A DNA stretch of 50,940 nt from Rhodobacteraceae bacterium 63075 (GCA_003417655.1 QVMW01000021.1:1-50940), one strand, 5' to 3'; positions 7,695-17,480 are shown, numbered from the stretch's first letter. Notes: generated by a model not told the origin, from the sequence alone. Translations and numbers: made by a program.

Positions 7695-9095
7695 TTACTT
7701 GACCTCGACACCCTCGAGGTCGGTGCCATCGGCGATGTCGCTGTTGACCAGTGTCAGCGCGCCAGTGCCATCGTCCTCCTGCACGGCCTCGATGCCAGTG
7801 TCGTCACTGTCGTCATTGCCCGACGTCGCGCTGTCATACACATGCACCACGAGGTCGCCGCCGTCCTCTTCCTCGAAGACCACGCCCTTGCCGCCGTTCC
7901 CGGTCGCAGAGGAGCGCAGCATCAAGCCCGTGACCGACCCGGCGTCCTCTTCAGAGTTCTTGTAGCCATCGTCGGTGTTGCCCTCGGCGACGGTGTCGAT
8001 GAATTGCACGTCGATGCCGCCGTCCCCGGCCTCGTCGAAGTCAACGCCCTCATCGAGGTTGCGCGAGATAACCGACCGCAGGAAGGTCGCCTGCACCGAC
8101 CCTGCGCCGCCTTCGTCGAAGTCGATGCCGTCGTCCAGATCGAGCCCGAATTCATAGGCCTCGACGCTGCCGTCGTCATAAAGGTCGACCTCGCGCTCGA
8201 CGCAGGAATCGTCGGCGGTGCCGGTCACGGGGCCGGGGATGTCCGCTTCGGTGACTTCGCCTTGTTCGAACTCGGCTTCATCGGGATCCGGGATCGCATC
8301 CTCGAAGAGCGCGGGCGTGCAATAGGCGCCGTTCTCGACCAGCCGGGTGTCGATCACCATGGCCGTATTGTCACCCGCGCCGCCTTCATCCAGCTCGATT
8401 CCGTCCGCGCCGGCCTTGGAGACGGTGGAGCCGGTGATCATGGCCGCGATTGCGCCCGCGCCGCGTTCGTCGACACGCAGGCCGTCACCGTCGAAGGTGC
8501 CGTTGCCCACGTCGTCGATCGTGACATTGCGCAGGGTCACGGAAATGCCCGCTTCCGAGCCGTCGCCGTCCCCGGTCTGGCCGCCGCCGCAGTCGTCGGC
8601 CAGCGTGCAGTCCGACAGATGGATGCCGTAGCTCGCGACGCCGGACACAGTCACATCCTCGGCCACGAAGGACAAGGTGCCGGTCTGATCGTCGCGCAGG
8701 TCGACGAAGATGCCCTTGCCTGCGGGCCCATTCACGTCGCCGCGGTTCTCGACCGTCCAGCCGCCAGGCCCGGCGAGGGTCAGCCCCGCGATATGCAGGT
8801 CGGCCCCCTGGGTCGCGGCCAGAAGGGTGACGTTGTTGGCGGTTGAAACCGTCTGACCACTGCCGATGAGCGCCAGGGCAGACCGCCCGTCATACGCGAG
8901 GGTTTCAGAGATCTCGACATCACCCTCGAATGCCAGCACGATCCGGGTGGCGCTCTCCGAGGCCGCAGCAGCAGCCAGCGCGTCGGTGATGGCGGCCTCG
9001 CTGGCCTCGGTCACGGAAATGGTCTCGGCCAGGGTGGGCGTGGCCAGAAACAGCGTCAGGGCTGTGCTGGTCAGTAGCTTCTTTCTCGTTGTCAT
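7695..9095 (-). CDS. Exported acidic right-handed beta-helix repeat protein
   Basis: A 466-residue protein with a Sec signal peptide (MTTRKKLLTSTALTLFLATPTLAE). The mature chain is extremely acidic, has few basic residues, and is made of beta-helix-like coils. From about residue 205 onward a unit recurs of the form DGI(E/D)(L/F)DEGGAGxxxAxxxxSxVxxN: DGLRVDERGAG, DGIELDEGGAG, DGIDFDEGGAG, EGVDFDEAGDG, KGVVFEEEDGG and GIEAVQEDDGTG. Four cysteines (two close pairs in DCTLADDCGGG and YCTP...DSCVE) could form disulfides in the periplasm or outside the cell. Family knowledge: parallel beta-helices include polysaccharide-active and surface adhesion proteins; no catalytic motif is visible. Acidic turns suggest calcium binding, which is inference. 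GAGGAG precedes the ATG at 9095. It lies downstream of the porin but behind a strong terminator, so it is likely transcribed separately. Confidence 0.8.
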   Translation of the reverse strand: MTTRKKLLTSTALTLFLATPTLAETISVTEASEAAITDALAAAAASESATRIVLAFEGDVEISETLAYDGRSALALIGSGQTVSTANNVTLLAATQGADLHIAGLTLAGPGGWTVENRGDVNGPAGKGIFVDLRDDQTGTLSFVAEDVTVSGVASYGIHLSDCTLADDCGGGQTGDGDGSEAGISVTLRNVTIDDVGNGTFDGDGLRVDERGAGAIAAMITGSTVSKAGADGIELDEGGAGDNTAMVIDTRLVENGAYCTPALFEDAIPDPDEAEFEQGEVTEADIPGPVTGTADDSCVEREVDLYDDGSVEAYEFGLDLDDGIDFDEGGAGSVQATFLRSVISRNLDEGVDFDEAGDGGIDVQFIDTVAEGNTDDGYKNSEEDAGSVTGLMLRSSATGNGGKGVVFEEEDGGDLVVHVYDSATSGNDDSDDTGIEAVQEDDGTGALTLVNSDIADGTDLEGVEVK

Positions 9096-9212
9096 CTTCG
9101 GGAACTCCTCTGTGTCAACTCAGCGTAGGAGATGCGTATGACACGAGTATTGCAGTTTGGCTCGTTGCGTTGCATCGGACACAGATGCTTCTGTCGGAGA
9201 AGGCCGGACCCG

Positions 9213-9241
9213 AAAAAAACGCCCCGGCCGGAGCCGGGGCG
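9213..9241 (-). terminator. Rho-independent terminator of the porin gene
   Basis: Read on the minus strand, a perfect 9-bp GC stem (CGCCCCGGC with GCCGGGGCG) closes a four-base loop and is followed by seven T residues. It lies about 80 bases beyond the porin stop codon. This is the clearest intrinsic terminator in the window. Confidence 0.92.
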
Positions 9242-9321
9242 CAGTCTAGAAAGCCAGTCATGACACCGACTTACCGAGGGACTGGGGGGCCGGCGCACAA
9301 GCGCGCGCCGGCCAAATTCGA

Positions 9322-10425
9322 TCAGAACTCCAGCGTGAGCAACGCTGTGACGCCGTTGCGGTATTCGGGCCCGCCAAGCTCGTCTTCGTCCTCTGCATCT
9401 GCATCAGCAAAGGAGAGCAAGAACGACGCATCATTACCGAGGTCGTATTCCGCACCGATATAGGTGCCGCCATCATCATTGGCATCCTCGTCGTCTATGA
9501 AACCGGCCTTGACCACGAGGCGTTCGTTCACTTCGTAGGCGCCTTCGAGGCCTGCAAGGGAGGAGCCTTGCTCATCCTCGTAATAGACTTCGACCGCCAG
9601 TGGCCCGCGCTCGTAACCTGCCGAGAGCCCCCAGTTGTCATTGCCAGCGGACTCGCTGACGAAATAACCGCCGAGCGACACGTCCTGAATGGCGTAGCCA
9701 ACTTCGATACCCGTCGAGTCTATGTTGTCGGTCTGATTGCTCGCGTAACCCAGACGCAGGTCGATCCCCTGCAGGGTTGTACCGACAGAGGCCGCAATGA
9801 TTTCGTCTGCCTCGAAGTCGTCGTTGCCGTCAAAGGCCAGATTGGCCTCTTCCTGGTAGGCGAAAGAGACGTCGAACTTATCCATATCGGCATTGACCGC
9901 AAGCGCCAATTGGTCGAATTCGCCCTCGCCCGCTCCACCATCGGCGAAGTCATCCGTGTGCAACACGCTCGACAGGCCGAAGCTCATCGGGCCGTAGGTG
10001 CCCGAAAACAGAACGCCGGTCTCGCCATCGGCCTCCGAGAAGCCGTCCGCCTCCATGTCGCCCGCTGACTCCCAGTAGGAATCGGGCGCGAAGTCGGTGG
10101 TGCCGAATTCCAATGCGAAATCATCGTTCGACAGGCTGAGGATGTAGGACTCGGCCTCGAAGTCATCCAACGCATCAGTGTCCAGGCCACCGCCGCCTTC
10201 TTGATCGATCAGGATGAATGTCGCTTCGGCCTTCGCGGTCAGGCCGAAGTCGAGGTCGGTCGAAAATGTCGGGCTGATTTCGGCTGTGGCGATGACGCCC
10301 TTGCCGTCCTCGACCTGTTCCTCGGTGTTGTAGCCCAGTTCGACCTTGCCGGACCAGGTGATTTCAGCCGACGCAGCCCCCGCGATGGAGATCAGTGCGG
10401 TGGTTGATAGTAGAATTCGGTGCAT
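9322..10425 (-). CDS. Outer-membrane porin
   Basis: A 367-residue protein with a signal peptide (MHRILLSTTALISIAGAASA, then EITWSGKVELGYN). It is rich in alternating beta strands, very acidic, and ends in the C-terminal phenylalanine (LLTLEF) used for outer-membrane insertion. This matches the Rhodobacteraceae general porin family (trimeric 16-strand barrels), which allows passive diffusion of small solutes. AGGAG lies six bases before the ATG. The gene is followed by a textbook terminator, consistent with strong monocistronic expression. Confidence 0.88.
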   Translation of the reverse strand: MHRILLSTTALISIAGAASAEITWSGKVELGYNTEEQVEDGKGVIATAEISPTFSTDLDFGLTAKAEATFILIDQEGGGGLDTDALDDFEAESYILSLSNDDFALEFGTTDFAPDSYWESAGDMEADGFSEADGETGVLFSGTYGPMSFGLSSVLHTDDFADGGAGEGEFDQLALAVNADMDKFDVSFAYQEEANLAFDGNDDFEADEIIAASVGTTLQGIDLRLGYASNQTDNIDSTGIEVGYAIQDVSLGGYFVSESAGNDNWGLSAGYERGPLAVEVYYEDEQGSSLAGLEGAYEVNERLVVKAGFIDDEDANDDGGTYIGAEYDLGNDASFLLSFADADAEDEDELGGPEYRNGVTALLTLEF

Positions 10426-10881
10426 GAGAGGCTCCTATTTTTGCAACGAGTCGTTGGGTACCCACGCCCTGTCACAGTTCGATAAAATCGGAGTTCTGAG
10501 TCTGGCGAGTTGGAGGTTGTTGTAGATGTGCAACAAACAGGGGACTCCGCCCTCGATCGAGGCGGGTATGCACTCGTCAGCGACGTCCAGGATGGGAAAG
10601 AATCTGTTCTGACTTGGCCAAAGCGCCCCGCCAAGAACCTGACACACGGCTCTTGGCGGAGAGCAGCGCACGGTTTGGTCAATGCGCGCGCCCGACTTTA
10701 TCTGATTTCCGAGTGAAAGGCAGGCCGCGTGAGTGCCTGTGGACAGAGCGAGGATGCGGCCGATCTCGGGACGCGATCTTTGGCGCGGGAGTCCCGATGC
10801 CAGCGCCAGCCCGAGGCCACGCCACAGGCGGGGCCGAGACAAACTGCGCGCGCCCCTCGGGGCGCGCTCCTTCGGGTCACA
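10426..10881. other. Intergenic region upstream of porin, no gene seen
   Basis: This 456-base stretch holds the porin ribosome site and presumably its promoter, plus the hairpin after the mutase gene. Short open frames cross it on both strands, but none has a good start, ribosome site or recognisable product. It reads as less regular than nearby coding DNA and may contain a decayed fragment. Confidence 0.4.
10848..10867 (-). terminator. Hairpin after methylmalonyl-CoA mutase
   Basis: GCGCGCCC pairs perfectly with GGGCGCGC around a CTCG loop, 14 bases beyond the mutase stop. There is no real T-tract on the minus strand, so termination efficiency is uncertain. Confidence 0.5.
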
Positions 10882-13008
10882 TCAGCTCCGCGCGGCGCGG
10901 ATGAGGCGCAGGATGTCCTCGGCGGCCTCGGGGATGTTCGTGCCCGGACCGAAGATCGCCTTCACCCCGGCCTTTTGCAGGAAGTCGTAATCCTGCTGCG
11001 GGATCACCCCGCCGCAGATCACGATGATATCGCCCGCGTCCTTCTCTTTCAGCGCGTCGATGAGCTGGGGGGCCAGCGTCTTGTGCCCGGCGGCCTGGCT
11101 AGAGATGCCAACGACATGCACATCGTTGTCGATCGCGTCCTGTGCCGCCTCCTCGGGCGTCTGGAAGAGCGGGCCGACATCGACGTCGAAGCCGATATCG
11201 GCGAAGGCCGTGGCGATCACCTTCGCGCCGCGGTCATGCCCGTCCTGGCCCATCTTGACGACGAGAAGCCGCGGCCTGCGCCCCTCTTCCTCGGCGAAGG
11301 CCTCGATGCTCTTCTGGATCGCGGCGAAGCCCTCGTCGCCCTCGTAGGCCGCGCCGTAAACGCCCGCGAGCGTCTTTACCTCGGCGCGGTGACGGCCGAA
11401 TTCCTTTTCCATAGCCATGCTGATCTCTCCCACTGAGGCACGCGCCCGTGCCGCTTCCACCGCCGCTTCGAGAAGGTTGCCGCCTTCCTTCGCGCGCTGG
11501 GTCAACTCGTCCAGGGCCGCCGTGCAGGCCGCGTCGTCGCGCTCGGCGCGGAGCTTCTCGAGCCCGGCCACCTGCCCCTTGCGCACCTTCACGTTGTCCA
11601 CATCGAGAATGTCGATCTCGTCCTCGGTCTCGCGGCGATACTTGTTCACCCCGACGATGACTTCCTCGCCCCGGTCGATCATCGCCTGCCGCCGCGCGGC
11701 GCTTTCCTCGATCCTGAGCTTGGGCATGCCGCTCGCCACGGCCTTGGTCATGCCGCCCATCTCCTCGACCTCCTCCATCAGCGCCCAGGCCTTGTCGGCC
11801 AGCTCCTTGGTGAGGCTTTCGACATAGTAGGAGCCCGCCAGCGGATCGACGACATTGGTGATGCCCGTCTCTTCCTGCAAGATGAGCTGGGTGTTGCGCG
11901 CGATCCGTGCGGAGAAATCCGTCGGCAGGGCGATCGCCTCGTCGAGCGCGTTGGTGTGGAGCGACTGCGTGCCGCCCAGGGCAGCGGCCATCGCCTCGTA
12001 GGCCGTGCGAATGACGTTATTGTAAGGGTCCTGCTCGGCCAGGCTCACGCCGCTGGTCTGGCAATGCGTCCGCAGGATCTTGGAGCGGTCGTTCTTGGCC
12101 CCGAACTCCTCCATGATGCGGTGCCAGAGCAGCCGCGCGGCGCGCAGCTTGGCCGCTTCCATGAAGAAATTCATGCCGATGGCGAAGAAGAACGAAAGCC
12201 TGCCTGCGAACTTGTCCACATCCATGCCGGCCTCGATCGCGGCGCGGACATACTCGCGCCCGTCGGCCAGCGTATAGGCCAGCTCCTGCACGAGGTTCGC
12301 CCCCGCCTCCTGCATGTGGTAGCCGGAGATCGAGATGGAGTTGAAACGCGGCATCTCGGCGCTGGTATATTCGATGATGTCCGAGATGATCCGCATCGAG
12401 GGCTCGGGCGGGTAGATATAGGTGTTTCGGACCATGAACTCCTTGAGAATGTCGTTCTGGATCGTCCCCGAGAGCACCGAGCGGTCATGGCCCTGCTCCT
12501 CGCCGGTGACGATGAAACTGGCCAGGATCGGGATCACCGCGCCGTTCATCGTCATGGAGACAGAGATCTTGTCGAGCGGGATGCCGTCGAAAAGCACCTT
12601 CATGTCCTCGACGCTGTCGATGGCCACGCCCGCCTTGCCCACATCGCCCACGACGCGCGGATGATCGCTGTCATAGCCCCGGTGCGTGGCGAGGTCGAAG
12701 GCGACGGAGACGCCCTGCTGCCCGGCCGCCAGTGCGCGGCGATAGAAGGCGTTGCTCTCCTCGGCGGTGGAGAAGCCGGCATATTGCCGGATCGTCCAGG
12801 GCCGACCGGCATACATCGTGGATTTCACGCCCCGCGTGTAGGGCGCGAAGCCGGGGATCGAGCCGAGATGCTCCACCCCCTCGAGATCCTCCTCGAAATA
12901 GACCGGTTTGACCTCGATATCCTCGAGCGTCTGCCATGTCAGGTCTTCCAGCGGGCGGCCCCGCAGTTCCTCTTCGGCGCGTTTTGCCCACTCGTCTCGC
13001 TTGGTCAT
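10882..13008 (-). CDS. scpA: Methylmalonyl-CoA mutase
   Basis: An adenosylcobalamin-dependent enzyme that isomerises (R)-methylmalonyl-CoA to succinyl-CoA, the last step of propionyl-CoA assimilation. The 708-residue single chain has an N-terminal catalytic barrel (for example [22 protein letters not shown] and [13 protein letters not shown]) and a C-terminal B12-binding domain with the DxHxxG signature in [11 protein letters not shown], whose His is the cobalt ligand. It is the full-length homodimeric type, not the split alpha/beta type. It lies downstream of pccA on the same strand, though a lipoprotein and a convergent plus-strand gene intervene. No separate epimerase gene is seen in the window. 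Confidence 0.97.
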   Translation of the reverse strand: MTKRDEWAKRAEEELRGRPLEDLTWQTLEDIEVKPVYFEEDLEGVEHLGSIPGFAPYTRGVKSTMYAGRPWTIRQYAGFSTAEESNAFYRRALAAGQQGVSVAFDLATHRGYDSDHPRVVGDVGKAGVAIDSVEDMKVLFDGIPLDKISVSMTMNGAVIPILASFIVTGEEQGHDRSVLSGTIQNDILKEFMVRNTYIYPPEPSMRIISDIIEYTSAEMPRFNSISISGYHMQEAGANLVQELAYTLADGREYVRAAIEAGMDVDKFAGRLSFFFAIGMNFFMEAAKLRAARLLWHRIMEEFGAKNDRSKILRTHCQTSGVSLAEQDPYNNVIRTAYEAMAAALGGTQSLHTNALDEAIALPTDFSARIARNTQLILQEETGITNVVDPLAGSYYVESLTKELADKAWALMEEVEEMGGMTKAVASGMPKLRIEESAARRQAMIDRGEEVIVGVNKYRRETEDEIDILDVDNVKVRKGQVAGLEKLRAERDDAACTAALDELTQRAKEGGNLLEAAVEAARARASVGEISMAMEKEFGRHRAEVKTLAGVYGAAYEGDEGFAAIQKSIEAFAEEEGRRPRLLVVKMGQDGHDRGAKVIATAFADIGFDVDVGPLFQTPEEAAQDAIDNDVHVVGISSQAAGHKTLAPQLIDALKEKDAGDIIVICGGVIPQQDYDFLQKAGVKAIFGPGTNIPEAAEDILRLIRAARS

Positions 13009-13278
13009 GTCCTGGTCCTCATGTTGCCGCCGATGCCGGGCCGCAGCCCGTCTGCATCGGTCCTTGCGTGTTCTGTCTGGCGGTCTCGACCCTCCGCCGC
13101 CCTTGGCCGTCCCCGGCTCTTGCGCAAGGGCCGGCCGGTTTGACGCCGCGTTCTTCTGCCGTCACTGTGGCGAAGAGGGGCGGGAGGTTTATCTAAATCC
13201 TGCAATTGCCTTGTTCGGGCACAAAAACATGTCGCAATGCGCGCGGCAAAGCCTATATCTAGGAGCACAGGAGGGATC

Positions 13279-13716
13279 ATGATCAGGGTTCTGGCACTTG
13301 TCATTGCGGCGTTTTCCGCAAGCTCGGCGATAGCCGGCGAGCTTGAGGACGAGCTGTTCGAAGATCTGCTCGTGCCCGCCAGCGAGGTGAAGCTGGACGA
13401 ATACAAGTGGAAAAAGCGTCTGCTCCTGGTCTTCGCGGACAGCGAACTCGATCCGCAATTCATCGAGCAGCGACGGCTCTTGTCCGAGCGCCCGCAGTAT
13501 CTGGCCGACCGCGATGTGCTGGTCGTGCTCGACACGGACCCGTCCGAGCAGACCGAGCTTCGCGAAGAATACCGTCCGCGCGGATTCGGGCTTTTGCTCG
13601 TCGGCAAGGATGGCGAGACATATCTGCGCAAGCCCGTGCCCTGGGCGGTGCGCGAGATTTCCCGTTCGATCGACAAGCTGCCCATGCGCCAGCGCGAAAT
13701 ACGCAGCGGGTCCTGA
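13279..13716 (+). CDS. Exported DUF4174 protein (thioredoxin-like fold)
   Basis: A 145-residue protein with a signal peptide (MIRVLALVIAAFSASSAIAG). The mature part has a thioredoxin-like order of strands (KKRLLLVFADSELDPQFIEQRRLL, then DVLVVLDTD, then GFGLLLVGKDGETYLRKPVPW) typical of DUF4174. There is no CxxC, so it is not a redox thioredoxin. The ATG at 13279 has GGAGG four bases upstream, which rules out the start 14 codons earlier. It is the only plus-strand gene within the propionate cluster and converges on the lipoprotein gene with a four-base gap. Confidence 0.85.
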   Translation: MIRVLALVIAAFSASSAIAGELEDELFEDLLVPASEVKLDEYKWKKRLLLVFADSELDPQFIEQRRLLSERPQYLADRDVLVVLDTDPSEQTELREEYRPRGFGLLLVGKDGETYLRKPVPWAVREISRSIDKLPMRQREIRSGS

Positions 13717-13720
13717 GCGC

Positions 13721-14221
13721 TCAGATGTTCCCCCGCAGGAAAAAGGCCAGCTTCTCGGGCGGGTAGAGCAGCAAGAGCGCGTTCTCTTCGGGCAGGTAGA
13801 CCATCTGGCTCTGCGCCGAGGTGAGCACCATGTAATAGCCGCGCGAGACAGGATCGCTCATGCAGTCCTGCGCCGGCCCGATCCCGACCGAGATAAGCCC
13901 CAGCCCCGTTGGCAGATCGTGGCTCATGATCTCCTCGCTGATCTCGTTGGGCGTGCGCCCCTCCAGATGCAGATAGGCCGCCTCGCCGGCCCGGAGCTTG
14001 GCAAGCGCCCCTTTCACGCTCACAACCATCGGGAAAGGCTCGCGGAACTCGCCCTTGGCCAGCGTGAAAACCGCCGCCGTGCAATTGCCCTTCGAGGCGA
14101 AATGCACCGTGTCGAGCAGGTAAAGCCGTGTGCCGAGCGCGCGGCGCAGGCTCTCCTCGCTGTCGAGCGCGCAGCCCGCCAGCACCCACAGCATCATCCC
14201 CGCAAAAAGCGCCCTGCGCAT
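13721..14221 (-). CDS. Lipoprotein of unknown function
   Basis: A 166-residue protein with an N-terminal lipobox (LWVLAGC, Cys near residue 17), so probably anchored in a membrane facing the periplasm. The body has a beta-rich pattern (LYLLDTVHFASKGNCTAAVFTL, PMVVSVKG, YYMVLTSAQSQMVYLPEENALLLLYPPEKLAFFL). Three cysteines are present in all: the lipidated one plus one in KGNC and one in QDCMSD. I recognise no family. It sits between pccA and the mutase gene on their strand. Confidence 0.75.
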   Translation of the reverse strand: MRRALFAGMMLWVLAGCALDSEESLRRALGTRLYLLDTVHFASKGNCTAAVFTLAKGEFREPFPMVVSVKGALAKLRAGEAAYLHLEGRTPNEISEEIMSHDLPTGLGLISVGIGPAQDCMSDPVSRGYYMVLTSAQSQMVYLPEENALLLLYPPEKLAFFLRGNI

Positions 14222-14304
14222 CCTCGCCTCGCAAACCGTTCAGAGCTGCAAGGCTAGCAGGCAAGTCTTGCCAAGGTATTGACGCAGGTAAGGCTTGCAT
14301 CGGC

Positions 14305-16350
14305 CTATTCGAACTCCATGATGACGTCATCCACGGCGAGGCTGTCGCCCGGACCGGCATTGATCTTGGTCACGGTGCCCTGTTTCTCGGCGCGCAGGAT
14401 GTTCTCCATCTTCATCGCCTCGACCGTGCAGAGCGGCTGGCCCTCCTGGACCTCGTCGCCCTCTTCCACGTCGATCTTCACGATCATCCCCGGCATCGGG
14501 CAGAGCAGCATCTTCGAGGTGTCCGGCGCGACCTTCTCGGGCATCTTGCTGGCCAGCTCGGCCTGCCGAGGCGTGCGCACATGCACTTTGAGGTCCGCCC
14601 CGCGGCTGCGGATGCGAAAGCCCCCCGAGATCTTGCCGACCTTCAGCACCAGATGCCCGTCATCGACGGTGAGCCGCGCGAGCTGATCGCCCGGCGTCCA
14701 GCCGGAGGCCACGCGGATGGGCTTGCCATCCTCGAAGCGCACGGTCGCGCCCTCCTTGTCGGCCTCGACGGTCACGGCATAGTCCTGCCCCTGCAAACTG
14801 ACGACCCAATCGGCCCCGACGCGGCGCTCGTGATTGTCCATGCGGCCCGACACGCGGCTGCGGCGGATCTCGGCGACACGGTGCATCGCCGCCGCGCTGG
14901 CCGCGATCTTGCGCAGCGCCTCTTCGTCCAGCTCCACGCCTTCGAAGCCTTCGGGATACTGCTCCTCGATGAAGGCCGTGGTCATCTCGCCCTTGATGAA
15001 GATCTCGTGATCCATCACCGCCGACAGGAACGGCAGATTGTGCCCGATCCCCTCGATCTCGAAGCCGTCGAGCGCGTCGCGCATATGTTCGATCGCCGCC
15101 GCGCGCGAGGGCGCCCACGTGCAGAGCTTGGCGATCATCGGGTCGTAATACATCGAGATCTCGCCGCCCTCGTAGACGCCGGTATCATTGCGCATCGCGA
15201 AGGCACCTTGCGGGGCTTCGCCCTGCCACTTGCCCTTCTCCATAAGCGGCCCCGAGGCCATCTCCTCGGGCGGGCGATAGCGCGTCAGCCGCCCGATCGA
15301 GGGCAGGAAGCCGCGGTAAGGGTCTTCGGCGTAAAGGCGGTTCTCGATGGCCCAGCCTTGCAGTTTCACATCGTCCTGGCTCAGCGCCAGCTTCTCGCCG
15401 TAAGCCACGCGGATCATCTGCTCGACAAGGTCGACGCCGGTGATGAGCTCGGTGACGGGGTGTTCCACCTGAAGGCGCGTGTTCATCTCGAGGAAATAGA
15501 AGTTCTTCTCGCCATCGACGATGAATTCCACCGTGCCCGCGCTGGCATAATCGACCGCATGGGCCAATGCCACGGCCTGCTCGCCCATGGCCTTGCGGGT
15601 CTCTTCGTCGAGGAACGGGCTCGGCGCCTCCTCGACAACCTTCTGGTTCCGCCGCTGGATCGAGCATTCACGCTCGCCGAGGTAAATGCCGTTCCCGTGG
15701 CTGTCGCACAGCACCTGGATCTCGATGTGGCGGGGCTGGGTGACGAATTTCTCGATGAATATCCGGTCATCCCCGAAACTCGACGCCGCCTCGTTCTTGG
15801 AGCTCTGGAAGCCCTCGCGCGCCTCGTCGTCCGTCCAGGCGATGCGCATGCCCTTGCCGCCGCCGCCTGCGCTCGCCTTGATCATCACCGGATAGCCGAT
15901 CTCGGAGCTGATCTTTACCGCCTCCTCGGCATCCTCGATGAGGCCCATGTAACCGGGCACGGTGCTGACATCCGCCTCCTGGGCGATCTTCTTGGAGGTG
16001 ATCTTGTCGCCCATCTTCTCGATCGCGCCCTTGGGCGGTCCGATGAAGGCGACGCCCTCCTTCTCCAGCGCGGCGGCAAACTTGGAGTTCTCCGACAGGA
16101 AGCCATAGCCCGGGTGCACGGCCTCCGCGCCGGTCTCGCGGATCGCGCGCATGACGTTCTCGATCACGATATAGGACTGGTTGGCCGGGGCCGGGCCGAT
16201 ATGCACCGCCTCGTCAGCCATCTGAACGTGCAGCGCGTTGCGGTCGGCATCCGAATAGATCGCCACCGTCTTGATGCCCATCTTCCGGGCCGTCTTGATC
16301 ACGCGGCAGGCAATCTCGCCGCGGTTGGCTATCAGGATCTTCTTGAACAT
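14305..16350 (-). CDS. pccA: Propionyl-CoA carboxylase, biotin-containing alpha subunit
   Basis: Carries out the ATP-dependent carboxylation of biotin for conversion of propionyl-CoA to methylmalonyl-CoA. The N-terminal biotin carboxylase starts MFKKILIANRGEIACRVIKTARKMG. The ATP-grasp glycine loop is KASAGGGGKGMR, and the active-site region FIEKFVTQPRHIEIQVLCD follows. A linker domain leads to a C-terminal biotinyl domain whose EAMKMEN motif has the biotinylated lysine at residue 647, 34 residues from the end. The 681-residue length matches bacterial PccA. The partner pccB lies 2.3 kb upstream on the same strand, with small genes between. Confidence 0.97.
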   Translation of the reverse strand: MFKKILIANRGEIACRVIKTARKMGIKTVAIYSDADRNALHVQMADEAVHIGPAPANQSYIVIENVMRAIRETGAEAVHPGYGFLSENSKFAAALEKEGVAFIGPPKGAIEKMGDKITSKKIAQEADVSTVPGYMGLIEDAEEAVKISSEIGYPVMIKASAGGGGKGMRIAWTDDEAREGFQSSKNEAASSFGDDRIFIEKFVTQPRHIEIQVLCDSHGNGIYLGERECSIQRRNQKVVEEAPSPFLDEETRKAMGEQAVALAHAVDYASAGTVEFIVDGEKNFYFLEMNTRLQVEHPVTELITGVDLVEQMIRVAYGEKLALSQDDVKLQGWAIENRLYAEDPYRGFLPSIGRLTRYRPPEEMASGPLMEKGKWQGEAPQGAFAMRNDTGVYEGGEISMYYDPMIAKLCTWAPSRAAAIEHMRDALDGFEIEGIGHNLPFLSAVMDHEIFIKGEMTTAFIEEQYPEGFEGVELDEEALRKIAASAAAMHRVAEIRRSRVSGRMDNHERRVGADWVVSLQGQDYAVTVEADKEGATVRFEDGKPIRVASGWTPGDQLARLTVDDGHLVLKVGKISGGFRIRSRGADLKVHVRTPRQAELASKMPEKVAPDTSKMLLCPMPGMIVKIDVEEGDEVQEGQPLCTVEAMKMENILRAEKQGTVTKINAGPGDSLAVDDVIMEFE

Positions 16351-16405
16351 GGTCCGTCCCTTTCCTCAGTCCGAGCGGCACAGCAAAGCGCTGCCCGCCA
16401 AAATG

Positions 16406-16440
16406 CAAAAAGCCACCCCCGGACCGCGCCCGGAGATGGC
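16406..16440 (-). terminator. Probable intrinsic terminator before pccA
   Basis: Read on the minus strand, GCCATCTCCGG pairs with CCGGGGGTGGC (two G-U pairs), closing a short loop and followed by five T residues. It follows the small lipoprotein gene and precedes pccA, so some pccA transcription may need its own promoter or readthrough. Confidence 0.7.
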
Positions 16441-16483
16441 TTCAGTGATGTTTCGGGCCGCAGCTGCGGCTAGAGTCGCCTGC

Positions 16484-16690
16484 TCAGCAGCGCGACGGGT
16501 ATTTCTGGCAATAGGCGACGTTGCCCGCCGCACCGATGAGCGCGCCTGTCGCCAGGTCGCCCTTGGTGAGCGCCGAAACGGCGACGCCGGCGCCCCCGCC
16601 CATGAGCGCCTGTTCGCCAAGCGTGTCGCCACAGCCCGCGAGCATCGCGGCAGCGCTGAACGCCATGGCCAGTTTCGTGAATTTTTGCAT
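16484..16690 (-). CDS. Small glycine-zipper lipoprotein
   Basis: A 68-residue lipoprotein. The signal sequence MQKFTKLAMAFSAAAMLAGC ends in a lipobox (LAGC). The mature 49 residues carry glycine-zipper-like repeats (GEQALMGGGAGVAVSALTKGDLATGALIGAAGNVAYC), which tend to form membrane-spanning or packed helices, and end in YCQKYPSRC. The start at 16690 was chosen because the lipoprotein signal begins there. Unknown function; small lipoproteins of this type are common in Rhodobacterales. Confidence 0.75.
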   Translation of the reverse strand: MQKFTKLAMAFSAAAMLAGCGDTLGEQALMGGGAGVAVSALTKGDLATGALIGAAGNVAYCQKYPSRC

Positions 16691-17015
16691 GTCTCTTTGC
16701 CTCGTTTTGTTTTGACATCGGCCATCTTCGCAGCCCTCATGTCTTTCAAAATAGGCAATGGGCGCCGCTCTGTCGACCACTTACTGAACAGCCGGCTGCC
16801 ACGTGCAGCTCGAAAAAGGCAGGGCGGGCAGCCTTGGGGGCAGCCGCCACGCCCTGCAGGGGAAGGGTAACGGACAGGGCTTTCGCCCCGTGCCCGTAAT
16901 TGGGCAACCATCACAGTGCAAATCTGGCATCCGCGCAGGGCGCTGGAAAGCCCGGCAGCTGATCCGGCCCCCGCTTGGGCCGATCCCTGCTCAAACGCGC
17001 GATGGCTCGGCAAGA
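16691..17015. other. Intergenic region, no gene seen
   Basis: This 325-base stretch has no supportable frame. It presumably carries the promoter of the small lipoprotein gene. Confidence 0.4.
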
Positions 17016-17390
17016 TCATGCCTGATCCTCCCAGTTTCCGTCGTCATTTTCGAAGATTTCGGGAAAGGCGCGCCGCGCTGCCTGAACGTCGATCCTGAGC
17101 AACGCATCATAACTTGCCGGATCGAACGGGTCCTCGGCGGCGATCACCTCACGCCCGAAGAGCCAGGAGAGCCTGCCGGCGTCGAGATTCCCCCGCTCGA
17201 AAGGCGCGTCGCCGAAATGCTCCCAGAGCGCGGCCATGAAGCCCGCATCGGCGCGTTTGTCGGGCGGGCGCCTGTCACGATAGCGCGTGCGCTCGGTGAG
17301 CGGCGTGGCCCCTTTCGGGTTCGCCCTGCGAATGGTGAACTGATAGTCGGTTCCGGGCAGCCGCCCCGGAAAGCCCCGGTGCTTCAGCAT
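17016..17390 (-). CDS. Conserved hypothetical protein
   Basis: A 124-residue soluble protein with no signal peptide or membrane segment. It starts MLKHRGFPGRLPGTDYQFTIRRANPKG and contains the motif LWEHFGDAPFERGNLDAGRLSWLFGREVI, rich in charged and aromatic residues. GGAGG precedes the ATG at 17390. I do not recognise a named domain. Its position between pccB and pccA suggests co-transcription with them but does not show a role. Confidence 0.7.
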   Translation of the reverse strand: MLKHRGFPGRLPGTDYQFTIRRANPKGATPLTERTRYRDRRPPDKRADAGFMAALWEHFGDAPFERGNLDAGRLSWLFGREVIAAEDPFDPASYDALLRIDVQAARRAFPEIFENDDGNWEDQA

Positions 17391-17480
17391 GTGACCCTCC
17401 CCGAACCTTGGGCTCGCGGAGGGGTCTCATGCGGGGTGCGGCGCTGAAACGCGCGCCGCGCTATGCAGGCCGGCCCGGTG

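Noticed and set aside
13005..14360. A 451-codon minus-strand frame across the DUF4174 gene
   Set aside because: It overlaps the better-supported plus-strand DUF4174 gene (signal peptide, GGAGG) and the minus-strand lipoprotein in another frame, and its translation is low complexity.
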